Source of the DNA: Sugiyamaella lignohabitans
Lineage: Eukaryota; Ascomycota; Dipodascomycetes; Dipodascales; Trichomonascaceae
Direction of reading: 5' to 3'
NCBI RefSeq assembly: GCF_001640025.1
Contig: NC_031672.1
Span: 3,720,001 to 3,784,000 of the forward strand
Length of the DNA stretch: 64,000 nt
The notes under the pieces were generated by a model that made no database searches, was not told the origin of the DNA, and worked only from the letters and a program-made list of their open reading frames with translations. Made by a program: the position numbers and the translations under genes. This document shows, piece after piece, positions 41,736 to 52,213 of the stretch; position 1 is the first letter of the stretch, and each line of letters begins with the position of its first letter.

Positions 41736-42181
41736 ATGCCAACTCATGCCACTGCATTTGCTCAGACTACGAGAATCTCGGCTAACCCAGCTGAGTTGAG
41801 ATCTCGAGTTCTGGCTCTCTACCGTACTTTTATCAGAAGTGTAAGTAGCACCAACTCCACCAAACAGTCTCTCTTGAGAATCGGTTTAGAGCTCAAAACT
41901 AACAAAGCCAGGCCCCTACTTTCAGTGAAATCTACGAAATTGACCAGCCCGTGTCGAAGATTCGCACCAAACTAAGACAAGAGTTCGAGCGTCACAGATT
42001 CGTCAACGACAATGCCGTATCCAACATCCTGCTAGCCAAGGGCCAGATGGAGTACCAAGAAACCATCAACTTCTGGAAGCAAGGACCCCACGTTCTCAAG
42101 TTCTTTGCCGACGACGAAAAAACCATCCAAAAGCTGCCTGCTAGCGACTTCGTCAGCAGATTCATCAAGGGAACTGCATAG
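41736..42181 (+). CDS. Respiratory complex I LYR subunit NDUFA6 (B14 / NB4M)
   Basis: Two exons (41736-41840, 41912-42181; 71-nt intron, GTAAGT...ACTAAC...CCAG) give 124 residues, close to the Yarrowia NB4M subunit. The LYR-type motif is in exon 1 (RVLALYRTFIRS). Exon 2 reads APTFSEIYEIDQPVSKIRTKLRQEFERHRFVND, then the YQETINFWKQGPHVLKFF segment typical of NDUFA6. This accessory subunit with the mitochondrial acyl-carrier protein sits on the peripheral arm and is needed for ubiquinone reductase activity. Its presence shows the yeast retains a proton-pumping complex I, unlike Saccharomyces and Kluyveromyces. Confidence 0.92.
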
Positions 42182-42244
42182 CCTGCCTGAGTACATAGAC
42201 ATACGATTAATTTAACTCATGACCTGATTTCTAGGAGGACCTGC

Positions 42245-42305
42245 TGCCTCCGGCGGCTGGGGCTGCGCCCCAGACCCCGCTGCTCCTCTCGCTGCGCTCG
42301 AGTCG
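42245..42305 (+). repeat. GC palindrome, C arm
   Basis: 63 nt past the NDUFA6 stop and 56 nt past the RIC1 stop. With the arm at 42484 it brackets the last RIC1 exon in inverted orientation. Confidence 0.9.
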
Positions 42306-42361
42306 GGCGTCGGGAGTGAATTGGTGTTAATATATCATGAATTACTATGCATTTAGAGCCT

Positions 42362-45300
42362 TCATTGAGACTGTTTTAATGGCACTCCGACCGACTCGAC
42401 CGTCTCTCGTAGAAGTTCCATCGATGCTGACCTTGTTAGTATCACCCTCACTCGAAAAATCTAGTAATGCCACCCCCCACGCCCGACTCGAGCGCAGCGA
42501 GAGGAGCAGCGGGGTCTGGGGCGGAGCCCCAGCCGCCGGAGGCACGTCTCCCAACCAGAATACTTACGGTCAACAGCGGTCAGAAACCGGGTGAGCTCTT
42601 TACACAGGTCCCAGTCGCCGCTTTCGTACGCCAGTTTGAACAGTTGGACGGTGTTGTCTCGGGCATCATCGGTGCCTTTGGATAGACTGTGAAGAATCAG
42701 GAGGTAGCCAGCAGCGGTCTTGAGTTTGCCTAATAATACACATCGCTCGAACAGTTGTTGTGGCGAGCCAATGACTTTGAACAGCCGTTTCCAGTACTTG
42801 ACTTCTGTTTTCCGGGTACAACCGAGGAAAATATCTAGCATTTGGGGAAACTGGAACACCAGGTCCGCTGCTTTGACAAGCAGTGAGTTCTCGGATATGT
42901 CCGATTGCGAGTCGCTAGTAGGACTGGCATCACCCTCGGTTTGTCCTTGAGCGCTTGCTGGAGTCAGCGAGTCGGGGTCTGCTTCAGCTCCCTCAGATAT
43001 CAGGATTTGGTACAAGAGCATCTCGAGAATATGGCTGAAGTATTTCAGGTGTTTGTACTCGTTGGCAATGGTAACGGCTTTCTCGTAGTTGCCCATTTTC
43101 AGTACCGATTCAAGAATAAACGGCACAAACAGCTGGGTACTGGTCCAGAACTTGAAGTATGTAAAATAGTTTTCTCTGGATGGCAGAGTGTCTGTTTCAA
43201 TTCCTGTAAGAATACCTTTGTCCATGAGCACTGCTATAGGATACGACTCGACAGGAACCACAGCTGGCTTGATTGACGAAAACTGGCTGTTGTAGTCCTT
43301 GATCCAGACAAGCATGTTAGTGCCATCAAAAGCCCATAGCATGCAATGATACGAGTTATCTTTTCCTGGCGGAGTGATGAAGTAGTATTCGATACTGTGA
43401 TGGAGAAGATGCTTTTTGTACGAGGTGATCGGTGGTCCACTGGCTGGCTCGAAAATAGTCAGCATTCCATCTACTAGGAATACAAGTTTCAAGTTATCGG
43501 CAGTAATGGGGATGGTAGGGTCTTGATTATCAGCGAGAAGACCTTCTATACACCTCACACGTGCTGGTGAGTGAACTAGTCCGTTAAGAGAAATCTTATG
43601 TTCAAGGTCAAGCGACCGAATGTCGTTACCACTGATTGACGTGATGCGGTAAAAGTATACATTGTTGTCATGAGCATACACGACAAGAAGATTCTGAATC
43701 ACACACATCTTTAGGATTGGTGCACCAATCTCCTCTGATGTTACCACGTAGTACGAGCTTAGTTCCAGCTCTCGCGAGTAGATCTTGATCTCATACTTGT
43801 ACTGATCAGTATCAACAGCCACAATCAGAAAATGTCCATACCAAATCATACCTGCTCGCACCGAAATTTCTTTGTCCATATACTCCTCGGTGAATAGCTT
43901 CCATCTTCCACTATATAGACTGTAATGTGCTAATCCTCGAACCCCTGCCACGGCAATATATCGACCATCAGCTGACGACGACACGTACCGTATGGGCCAG
44001 TTTTCTGCCATGTAGTTTCCAGGTATCGTCACAGTCAACCATAGCAGAGCATCTCTGTCAATCGTGGTCAGATCGGATTGTTCTTGACCTCTGTATATAA
44101 GTATCTTGTTGCTCTCTTTAAGAAGAACCGGTCGTTTAAGATTGTCGTGAGTCCAAGTGCCAACTGCTCCCCATTTAAGAAATCCCTGACACCAGAACTC
44201 CTGTCTGGATCCCTCTGATGACAGTATAAAGGCGGAATCGCCAGAAAATGTCCAACACACTTTTTTAATTCCTCCTAGCCAAGTCTCTTTTGTTTTCTGG
44301 TCGTTTTTAATAAGAAAAGACGACGCGTTGGTCATTCCATATACAGAATATAGGATCCAGCCATGTTCATACCCTGCCAATAAAGTACATCCGTCAGACG
44401 ACCAGCTCAGACACCTGGGTGATCCTGATGATGAAAACGACGGCGAGTCCATCTTATTCAGTAGCTTTGATGTACCTGAATAGTCTCTAATATTGTACAA
44501 GTAGATTGACCCGTTAGAGCATGCCACTGCTATTTCACTGAACCGTGCATTTATTGAAGATGATATGGCCGGGGGTAATGTTGGCCCATCTGATGGTGGT
44601 GATGATGAATGCAAAATGTAACCTTTAAAAACCATAGATGCTGGTTTCGACTTGTTTGTACTGCCTTTATTGAACTCTGTCAGAGTAGCCGAGTATACAG
44701 AGCCTAATTGTGTCGTTATAGAGAAAAGAGACATGGCCTTGCTACGGGAAATGTGGACGATTTTTTTGTAGCCCGATTGAGACGCTAGTTCTTTTCCGGA
44801 TTCTTTGTCATTTCGGTCGCTGTCAAGCCATTCTAATTCCGAATGCACAATCGTATATACTGGTTCTGATGTAATCTTCTCATTGTGCCATTTGAAGAAC
44901 TTTGTTACTTCTGTTGTAGACACCATGATATACTCTTCTAAAGGAATTATCGATGTAAAATGCGGTCCAGCAGGGCTATTTTCAACCTGTGCTTTTTCAC
45001 TTTCTCCTCCATTAGCCTTGTCTGAATCAGTTTGGAGTTCTTTATCGACTCCCGACCCTCCTGACTCGCTTCTGTGGCCATTAGCAGCAGTGTCATCAGC
45101 ATCACTAGTACGAACATGGTCCTTTATAACCCCACAAAACCGTATTCTCATCTCTCTGACACCCAGAGCCTCTCCTGGACCGGGATATGTCTGTATAAGC
45201 GATTCGCTGAATGACTGTCGTCGACTATAGCTATTGTAGAACCCCGTGTCGTTAGCCCCTCCTGCACTGCTCAGAGACTTGTCGCCAATGCTGGAAGCCA

Positions 45301-45967
45301 CGCTATTTTTTCTACTTTTCGGTCCACCGCCAGCACCAGCAGACACTGGCCCTGACCCGCTAATCTGGCCGTTTCTCACAGCATCACTTATCCTGCGAAC
45401 TTGAGCATTTGATGGTTGCTGCTGCTGCTGTTGCTGCTGGAAACCCTGGTCGGCAGAATCACTGGATTTAATCTGTCGTAGTTCAGGCAGCGACCCCAGA
45501 GTATCATACGATACAAAATGGTCAGCACGCACGAATCTACACACCTCAGCTGGTCCTGAAGATGAAGCACCCAGCGAATACAGTGACGAGCCGTCGTCCT
45601 CTTCATCTACACCACTCGCCGAGGCTGATCCAATTCCATCTCCAACTTCAAAAAGCAAAATATCATTTTTACTCGCACTATCGCTTGTCCATACACCAAT
45701 CATCTTCCCATCTGGTCTTATTACCACCTGAACATTCTCTCCATATGTCTTAATTGAATGCTCCGACCGAGCATATACCAGCACGGGACATAGAGGCTTA
45801 AGTCGATACACATATATCGCCCTCTTAGTCAATACAACAAGCATGTAGCTTGCATCATGTAATGCCAAATCAATGATCTCATTGTCATCTTTCAGACTAT
45901 TCGCAATCTTCTTGCCGTCCAGACTTGGCAGTACTATCCTATCCGGCGTGGATGACGGCCATAGCAT
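42362..45967 (-). CDS. RIC1: Ric1, subunit of the Ypt6/Rab6 exchange factor
   Basis: Two exons (42568-45967 and 42362-42426) give 1154 residues. The first exon starts MLWPSSTPDRIVLPSLDG, the expected Ric1 N-terminus. WD40-like repeats follow, interrupted by low-complexity inserts (a run of eight Gln at ~185, Ser/Gly-rich stretches). The conserved RIC1 domain occupies ~850-1154 (FTYFKFWTSTQLFVPFILESVLKMGNYEKAVTIANEYKHLKYFSHILEMLLYQIL; AYESGDWDLCKELTRFLTAVD). The 65-nt last exon adds PSMELLRETVESVGVPLKQSQ. Ric1 with Rgp1 activates the Golgi GTPase Ypt6 for endosome-to-Golgi retrograde traffic. The 141-nt intron contains a GC palindrome arm. An alternative acceptor (AAG at 42430-42432) would give a different, basic tail. 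Confidence 0.88.
42484..42544 (-). repeat. GC palindrome, C arm inside RIC1 intron
   Basis: Within intron 42427-42567, sense to the gene. Unspliced reading continues in frame through the arm, adding a spurious LRRLGLRPRPRCSSRCARV tail. Confidence 0.9.
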
Positions 45968-46600
45968 GATTCCTAGCCAGCCACCAGTTCTCTCTATAAA
46001 TTTCAATTCACTCCTCAATCCTTTCTTTCGCTCCCTATTTCAATTTCCACTTCTCTTTTCTTTCTTTTTTATTTTCGCTACTGACTCTTGTTAAACACCA
46101 CTGGCTGCCCACGGTCACCCCTAGCTCGCCTGTCGCTCTCCGTGGTCAACTGTGATCATCTGCATGAACTTCAATACCAGCAGCTTCACAGGGGTAATCA
46201 GCGTGTCTGCGGCGGTGGACCCTGCATTGACGGGGGTCTGCCTCCGGCGGCTGGGGCTCTGCCCCAGACCCCGTGGCTCCTCTCGCTTCGCTCGAGTCGT
46301 TTTTGTGTGGGGTTGGTGTTTCTGTGGATTGTTTTTAATTTTGATATATAATCAATTGACCGGCTTTTGTGCTCGATTTTTCGGGACATTTCTGACCCGT
46401 ATTGCCATGCCGTATAAGAGTCCAGCGTCCAGAGTCCCTTATAGGGATGTATCAGCTTTTACGCTATCTAGTAATACAATTACAGGTTGATGTTGATGTT
46501 GATTTGAAACCAAACTTTATGATCTCTCTGTTCTGACCAGATCAACTGCTACTATTTCACATTCTCCACAGACTAGGCATGGAAGCCTGTATTTTATGAA
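45968..46600. other. Divergent RIC1/PAM18 promoter region
   Basis: Contains a CT-rich tract upstream of RIC1 (45990-46080) and a solitary C arm (46239-46299). No gene is seen. Confidence 0.5.
46239..46299 (+). repeat. GC palindrome, solitary C arm
   Basis: In a divergent promoter, about 270 nt from RIC1 and 300 nt from PAM18. A GGGGG run precedes it. It may reach nearby transcript leaders. Confidence 0.9.
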
Positions 46601-47028
46601 ATGGTCTTGCCCATTATTGTGGGGCTCGGACTGGCTGTAGTATACACAACCGTAAGTATCAGGACCCCGGATCAAGTCTCCCACTGCTGCTGAAAAATGG
46701 TCGCTAACTGGACTCACAGACTCGGGCCGGTATCAGGGCATACGCCAGGTTCAAGCAGTACCCTCCTGAAGCTTTTGGCATATCCACTAATGGACCAGCC
46801 AGTAAAAACACCAAGTTTCTCCATGGCGGTTTCGAACAAAAAATGACCGAGAAAGAGGCGCTCCAGATCCTCGGAATCGCCACGTCCGCTCGGTACCTGA
46901 CTCGCGAAGAGCTCCGACGCCGACATCGCAAAACAATGCTCCTCAACCATCCTGACAAAGGCGGGTCTTCATACCTGGCAGTCAAAATCAACGAGGCCAA
47001 AGACGTTTTAGAGAATAAAGCCAAGTAG
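46601..47028 (+). CDS. PAM18: J-protein of the mitochondrial import motor, Pam18/Tim14
   Basis: Two exons (46601-46651, 46720-47028; 68-nt intron, GTAAGT...GCTAAC...CACAG) give 119 residues. Exon 1 is a membrane anchor (VLPIIVGLGLAVVYTT). Exon 2 gives a short linker (FLHGGFEQKM) and the J domain with the invariant HPD motif (RRRHRKTMLLNHPDKGGSSYLAVKINEAKDVLE). Pam18 stimulates mtHsp70 ATPase at the TIM23 channel, held in check by Pam16. S. cerevisiae Pam18 (168 residues) has a long intermembrane-space extension; this copy lacks it and resembles the animal DNAJC19 layout. The ATG at 46601 is the only in-frame start seen. Confidence 0.9.
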
Positions 47029-47047
47029 CATCCCCCGGGTCGCCTTC

Positions 47048-47184
47048 TGCCTCCGGCGGCTGGGGCTCTGCCCCAGACCCCGTGGCTCCTGCTTCGCAGG
47101 AGGTTGCTGGGACCGTGGAGTAACGACTCGAGCGAAGCGAGAGGAACCACGGGGTCTGGGGCAGAGCCCCAGCTGCCGGAGGCA
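47048..47184 (+). repeat. Full composite GC palindrome (137 bp)
   Basis: B arm 47048-47102, spacer 47103-47123 (GTTGCTGGGACCGTGG...), inverted C arm 47124-47184, starting 19 nt past the PAM18 stop and ending 87 nt before the next ATG. Confidence 0.93.
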
Positions 47185-47270
47185 CACCCGCCACGCAAAA
47201 CATGTCGCTTATGCAGCGACGGACATCACGAACTTCACGGTCGATTGACACTTGTTTCACAGGGGTAACT

Positions 47271-47856
47271 ATGGCAGACCAGTCAGCTGTGGGCTCGAGC
47301 TGTTGGCAGCGTACTAGAGACAGGGTGTATGCTGTTTATTTGTAAGTGTGCTTGTATCTGAGTAAGAAAGAGAGAGAACGATGAGAGTTGAGGCGTTCTA
47401 ACACCGTGCAGCGCTGTTCACCTGGTGATTACTCTGCTGATTGACGTGACCATTGCGGTTCCAAGGAAGTATTTATTGCCAGTTCAGATTAGTCTAGGTG
47501 ACTTTCATATCAAAGAGAATAAAGATCTGCTGGTTCTGTCACGGCCTGTGTGGTTACAGACTTTTGTATGGGTCGAGCTGCTGTTCCAGGTGCCATTTTT
47601 CGTGCTGGCGGCTATAGCTCTCTGGAGAGACGACAAAAGAATCTATCCCGCCAGTCTTGTCTACGGAATTGAAGCTGCCATAACGACTCTGGCATGTCTC
47701 ACTGAAGTCCTGTTCATTGACGGACTCGACTTCTCCGAACGGTCCAACCTTTTCTTCCTCTACCTTCCAACATTCGTCATCCCGCTGCTCATTTCGGCCG
47801 ACTTCTACTCCCGTCTCGTCAGCATCATCTCTTTCTCGAAACCCAAAAAGGACTGA
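47271..47856 (+). CDS. EXPERA-domain membrane protein (TMEM97/sigma-2 receptor family)
   Basis: Two exons (47271-47341, 47412-47856; 70-nt intron, GTAAGT...TCTAAC...TGCAG) give 171 residues, near the usual length for TMEM97-like proteins. Four TM helices are visible: YAVYFAVHLVITLLIDV, WVELLFQVPFFVLAAIAL, LVYGIEAAITTLACLTEVLF and FFLYLPTFVIPLLISADFY. The EXPERA features (charged residues in helix 1, a polar WVE in helix 2) are present. The family binds sterols and related lipids and includes EBP isomerases, TM6SF2 and ER proteins of NPC1/cholesterol traffic. S. cerevisiae Efr4 (YLR050C) is the likely counterpart. The C-terminal SKPKKD is a plausible KxKxx-like ER retrieval signal. Confidence 0.8.
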
Positions 47857-47879
47857 GTGTGTCTGTTCGGGTGGGGACA

Positions 47880-47940
47880 TGCCTCCGGCGGCTGGGGCTC
47901 CGCCCCAGACCCCGCTGCTCCTCTCGCTGCGCTCGAGTCG
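47880..47940 (+). repeat. GC palindrome, C arm (left of inverted pair)
   Basis: 23 nt past the EXPERA stop; its far end extends as GGCGTCGGG. Confidence 0.9.
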
Positions 47941-48071
47941 GGCGTCGGGCTGCCTCGTGGTTATATTTCTAGGGACTTTCTCGTTAATAAAACTGTCAAA
48001 CTCCGGACTTCTGAACAGCCCCGTTCATGCACGCTCGAACTACCCCTGAACTGCTGGGACCGGAGACGCAA

Positions 48072-48132
48072 CGACTCGAGCGAAGCGAGAGGAGCGGCGG
48101 GGTCTGGGGCGGAGCCCCAGCCGCCGGAGGCA
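48072..48132 (-). repeat. GC palindrome, C arm (right of inverted pair)
   Basis: Inverted partner of 47880 across a 131-nt spacer. The spacer ends with GCTGGGACCGGAGACGCAA just before the arm, echoing the composite spacer, so this may be a composite whose B arm was lost. Confidence 0.9.
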
Positions 48133-48468
48133 GTCACCCTCTGGAAGGGCCCTGACAGGGATAGGGGCCTGTCGGGGATGACAGGGGTTGATGGTGCCTC
48201 GATGCAGGGTTGTGTGGACCCAATCTCGAGGCAGAGTAACGGTGTTCGAGTTTTTATGAGCGAATTATGTCCCGATGGTGTATTCAAAGGGGACTGTTAC
48301 CCAGTCAATGAGCCAATAGCTATAATTAGAGATCATAAATTTCAAGTTGGTATGCAGGGTCTTGCGCCGCGCAGATCTTGATCTCGATGCACGACAGGGG
48401 TCGATGCGTCGATGGGTGGTGTTACAACAGATGTTGTGCCAGGGTCTACCCTTGTCGAGAGTATGTGG

Positions 48469-48476
48469 TATAAAAA
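48469..48476 (+). promoter_or_regulatory. TATA box of the Ser/Thr-rich surface gene
   Basis: GGTATAAAAATGG, about 205 nt upstream of the ATG at 48679. A strong TATA box fits a regulated surface-protein gene. Confidence 0.5.
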
Positions 48477-48678
48477 TGGCAGTTTTCCCATATGAGCTTG
48501 TCTTTTTCTTACTTTCTCTACCTTGTTTCCCGACTTCCAGACTTGATAATAGTGTTTATCAAGGTAGGTTGTTACTGTCACTCGCTTAGTTTAACAACCG
48601 GTACCAGTACATATAAATCAGTCGTTATTCGTTGTTATTTTTGTTATTATTGTTACCTTTGTGTCCCGATCGTTAGTC

Positions 48679-50307
48679 ATGAACTCGACCACTTTTAGTT
48701 TATTGGCTATATTGGCTACGGCCGCTGTTGCTACTAATAGCTCAGTGGAGTTCTTCGTTTCGGCACCTGGAACCCCTCTTGATGGCGCGGGTATTACTTC
48801 TATCCATGAGGGTGCTGGCATTAATTACTTGCCCATTGTCCCTGGTGGTGGTAGTGAAGCGTTTGTGTTTGATGATGTTGACTATACAGTTAGCCTGGAC
48901 TTGACTCCTCAAGCTACTCTCGAACTGACTGTTTTTGGCTCTGTCGTGGCGTTTGCCCCTGGTTCTAATGAAAACCAATTCACCGTCACTGATGGATTCC
49001 TTAATCTTGATGGCTCTTCAGACTGCTTTTTTGCTTGTGAAAATATTAACGACCCTTACGACTACTCTCGCAATGAGTACTTTCTCACTTTTGAACCGGA
49101 TGGGGCTCCTGATGGCTGTATCCCTATTTCGGTTGTTGTTCGTCCTTTTCCATTTCCTATTCCCAGTTCAAGTGTATTGAGTTCTTCCTCGACTACTTCT
49201 ACTACTTCTACTACCTCGACTACTTCTACTACTTCTGCTACTTCTGCTACTTCTACTACTTCTACCACTTCTACTACTTCTACTACTTCGACTACTTCTA
49301 CTACTTCTACTACCTCGACTACTTCTACTACTCCTACTCCTACTCCTTCAACTTCTCCTACAACGTCTAGCCTCGCTGCTTCCTCGACTTTGTTCTTGAA
49401 CAGCTCGTCAGTCACCTCACTTTCAAGCACCATTACTCCACCACCAACCTCAGCTCTGTCCACTACTGTCATTAGTACAGGAAGCACTATCATTACCAGC
49501 ACCAAAACTGTCACTGTCACCCAAGGCGGAACTACTGTAACTGTAACCACCACAATCTATATCACACGACACTGTCCTTGCACTGTCCATCTCTCTACCG
49601 CGTCCACCACCCTTCCTGTGAGTAGCTCTACTCCCACCTCTACTCCTGCTGTCAACTCTGGCACATCCACCTCTTCATCGATTACCTCCTCTTCGTCATC
49701 TACGTCGTCATCTACGTCTTCTACGTCGTCGTCGTCGTCTACTTCGTCTTCTTCTTCGTCCTCTACACTATCCACCTCGACTTCAACTTCAACTTCTATT
49801 ACTAGCAGTACTAGTAGTAGCACTTCTACCAGTTCAAGATCTACAACCTCCTCAGCCCTCAGCTCCAGTTCACTCTCATCCATCCGTCCTAGTATCTCAT
49901 CCTCGCCTTTCGGTAACTCCACAACTACCACCTCCAACACTCCTAGCACACCAATTTCCTCCTCTCTCATTGTTAGCACCTCGTCTTTACCTATTACTTC
50001 TTCTAGTAACTCGACCTATACTACACCTCCTCCACCTCCCATCTGCCCCACTGTCGTCCCATCTGTTATTGTCTCCACTGTATTCTCAGTGATCACTACT
50101 ACCACTACCGTTTCTGTCTCTGCTGGATCCATTCATCCCGTCAGTATTGGGGTTTCTCTGTCTCTTTCCTCTCCTTCATCCGTAGCTGCCGAAACCACTT
50201 CAATATCCACTCTCCCTGCCGAAGGTTCTGGTTCCAGTCTGACCGGTCTCAACTTGGCCATTGTTCCTTCTCTTCTTTTCTGTCTTGTTTCTATGTTCAT
50301 GATCTAA
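48679..50307 (+). CDS. Ser/Thr-rich GPI-type cell wall protein, 542 residues
   Basis: The N-terminal signal peptide is MNSTTFSLLAILATAAVATN. A globular N-terminal domain of ~150 residues (SVEFFVSAPGTPLDGAGITS...; two Cys in DCFFACENIND and one in DGCIPIS) is followed by ~330 residues of almost pure Ser/Thr with TTS and STS runs, a likely O-mannosylated stalk. The middle contains TQGGTTVTVTTTIYITRHCPCTV. The C-terminus has a small-residue site and a hydrophobic tail (LNLAIVPSLLFCLVSMFMI) typical of GPI attachment. No specific adhesin family is recognised. The start is the ATG at 48679; the frame opens upstream from a GTG only. Such stalks vary in length between strains. Confidence 0.8.
   Translation: MNSTTFSLLAILATAAVATNSSVEFFVSAPGTPLDGAGITSIHEGAGINYLPIVPGGGSEAFVFDDVDYTVSLDLTPQATLELTVFGSVVAFAPGSNENQFTVTDGFLNLDGSSDCFFACENINDPYDYSRNEYFLTFEPDGAPDGCIPISVVVRPFPFPIPSSSVLSSSSTTSTTSTTSTTSTTSATSATSTTSTTSTTSTTSTTSTTSTTSTTSTTPTPTPSTSPTTSSLAASSTLFLNSSSVTSLSSTITPPPTSALSTTVISTGSTIITSTKTVTVTQGGTTVTVTTTIYITRHCPCTVHLSTASTTLPVSSSTPTSTPAVNSGTSTSSSITSSSSSTSSSTSSTSSSSSTSSSSSSSTLSTSTSTSTSITSSTSSSTSTSSRSTTSSALSSSSLSSIRPSISSSPFGNSTTTTSNTPSTPISSSLIVSTSSLPITSSSNSTYTTPPPPPICPTVVPSVIVSTVFSVITTTTTVSVSAGSIHPVSIGVSLSLSSPSSVAAETTSISTLPAEGSGSSLTGLNLAIVPSLLFCLVSMFMI
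49186..49335 (+). repeat. Coding trinucleotide-derived array (Thr-Thr-Ser)
   Basis: ACTTCTACT-type 9-bp units repeat about 16 times within the surface protein stalk, with occasional TCG and GCT variants. Confidence 0.9.
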
Positions 50308-51709
50308 AGCGGTGATGAAATGCTGCTCTCAATTCTCTTAATGCTCTTATGTCCACAGTTTTTTCTAAGGTTGACGTCAGTCTAATATTTATTGCTTTTT
50401 CTGCGGTCAATTTTTTTCCGTACATCTCTGTCTAATTATAACCAAATAATATTATACGATGTTACCTATTTGGCTGCCGTATTTTGTCAAGCAAGTCCGA
50501 ACTTGCCATTCTAACATTTGGCAAACCGATATCATCATCTTTCATGGCCCACGCTATTTCTTGCCTTCATCGAATTTTTCAATGACGTACTTGGCCGTTG
50601 GCCGCCATGTTCGCATTCGCCGTTTGCTAGAAGTTGGGCCATGTATATTTTTTTAACTGCATATTTCTTGACACACGGCCCTTCTGTTACATTGCCCATC
50701 CAAACTAATGCTGTCAGTTACCAGGTGTTAGTATGGGTCTACTACCCTGACTTATCAACTGACAGAGCCGTCTACTCAAATACTACAAAGCTAAAACCTT
50801 TCAGAACTGTCTATTGTACTCACTGTATATGTATAGTGTGGGTCTATTTTGTATAGTACACCCGAATCTAGAGCTACTCAGTCAAATTAACCCATTAGTC
50901 ATTTTGTCATAGCCACTGAAAGTAGTGTGTAGGTCTTGGTTATTGGGTCATAGTACATCCGCTTCGCTCCATCTGCTACTAAGCCTACTCCAATCTTCAC
51001 TACTAGGCCCACTTCCTCAGCATTACTAAACTACTTTTGACTGACCATGCATCGGATATGGTAATCGCTTATCTCAATGCAGCGACCGACACATGTGTCT
51101 TACATGCTGCATGCACAAGTTAATCTAAGAATAGCTAGGGTCCCCGCTATGTGCCCTGATACCTAGGGCCACAACCTGTTCGTACTGTTCGTAACCCACA
51201 CGAACGAACTCACAAGCGGACTAAACCGAACCAGTTGCAAAAAATAAGAAAATATTTTTAGCTCATTATTTTATTTTTTGCCCACACTTGGCTTGCCCAG
51301 ACAAGGACTCCGTAGTGTAGGAATTGCTGGAGTAGCAAGTATTTTTACGACGCACCCAGGATAGTTTAATTGCCTTTTGGTCAGTGGGCAATGTTTTCCA
51401 GCCAAGCCTATCTCGACAATAGTTCATTATTTCATTGTAAAAAGTTCCATTGTAATTAATTTATTATAAATACAGACCACTCCGCTGCCACTTTTCTTGC
51501 TGCAGGTACTACTTTATCTTAGAACTGTGTCGAATACTTGAATACTTCATTCTGATAACAGCAGCACCCGTGTCCAATCGTTGATATTACAGAAATTCGT
51601 CTCTGTTTAATTATATACGCCACCAAACGTCTTGTTTCTATTGTTACTTGAAGCAACTGCTCATCGAACAAATCATCTAAAAAAAATCTACTAAAAAAAA
51701 ATTATCATT
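50308..51709. other. Spacer between the two surface protein genes
   Basis: 1.4 kb with no convincing gene: the longest frames begin at non-ATG codons and have no protein-like composition. A TATA box lies at 51465-51472. An unusually long upstream region fits a regulated surface gene. Confidence 0.5.
51465..51472 (+). promoter_or_regulatory. TATA box of the small surface gene
   Basis: TATAAATA about 238 nt upstream of the ATG at 51710. Confidence 0.45.
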
Positions 51710-52213
51710 ATGAAAGTCATTTCTATTATCAGTACTTTGGCCCTTGCCATTTCGGCTGTCTGTGCTCAGAACACCAGTTCTGTGGTTAATGTCACTTCGT
51801 CCTTCACATCTTCTAGCATTGTCATTGTCACCAACACTTCAGTGGCTAGCACTATTCCAATTGTCACCAACAGTTCTACTACAGCCGCTCCTATAGTCAC
51901 AAACTCCACCTCATCGCCCTTAATAGTTAATAGCACCACCCCCTTGGTGACCAACTCGAGCGTACCTGTTGTCATCACCACTACTCCACTGGTCACCAAC
52001 TCCACTGCTGGTCCTTTTGTCAACACTACCACCACTCCTCCTGTAGTTGTCACTTCTACCATCACCACTTCGGGAGTCACTACTGTAGTCACCATCACCG
52101 AATCAACCCCTCCCACTGGAGTTCAAACTGGTTCGGCTGCCAAATTGGCCTGGAACCCCGATGATCTCATGTCCTCGGCCCTTGGTCTGGTTATCGTTCT
52201 GCTCGTCTTTTAA
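51710..52213 (+). CDS. Small Ser/Thr/Val-rich GPI-type cell wall protein
   Basis: 167 residues: signal peptide MKVISIISTLALAISAVCAQ, then repeats around (I/L)VTN(S/T)(S/T) with many N-x-S/T glycosylation sites, and a TSTITTSGVTTVVTITES segment. The C-terminal hydrophobic tail (LMSSALGLVIVLLVF) preceded by small residues and Asn-Pro-Asp-Asp suggests a GPI anchor. It resembles small mannoprotein wall fillers of yeasts; no named family can be assigned. The second secreted Ser/Thr protein in a row, same strand as the 542-residue gene, without clear sequence identity to it. Confidence 0.78.
   Translation: MKVISIISTLALAISAVCAQNTSSVVNVTSSFTSSSIVIVTNTSVASTIPIVTNSSTTAAPIVTNSTSSPLIVNSTTPLVTNSSVPVVITTTPLVTNSTAGPFVNTTTTPPVVVTSTITTSGVTTVVTITESTPPTGVQTGSAAKLAWNPDDLMSSALGLVIVLLVF

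Larger units (their letters stand above)
47857..48678. other. Spacer before the first surface protein gene
   Basis: Contains an inverted C-arm pair (47880-47940 and 48072-48132), then a G-rich stretch (48140-48230), and a TATA box at 48469-48476. No gene is seen. Confidence 0.55.

Noticed and set aside
46704..47198. 164-codon minus-strand ORF
   Set aside because: Antisense to PAM18 and built partly from the stop-free GC palindrome.
47857..48381. 174-codon plus-strand ORF
   Set aside because: Driven by the two stop-free C arms at 47880 and 48072; no ATG-started protein-like segment outside them.
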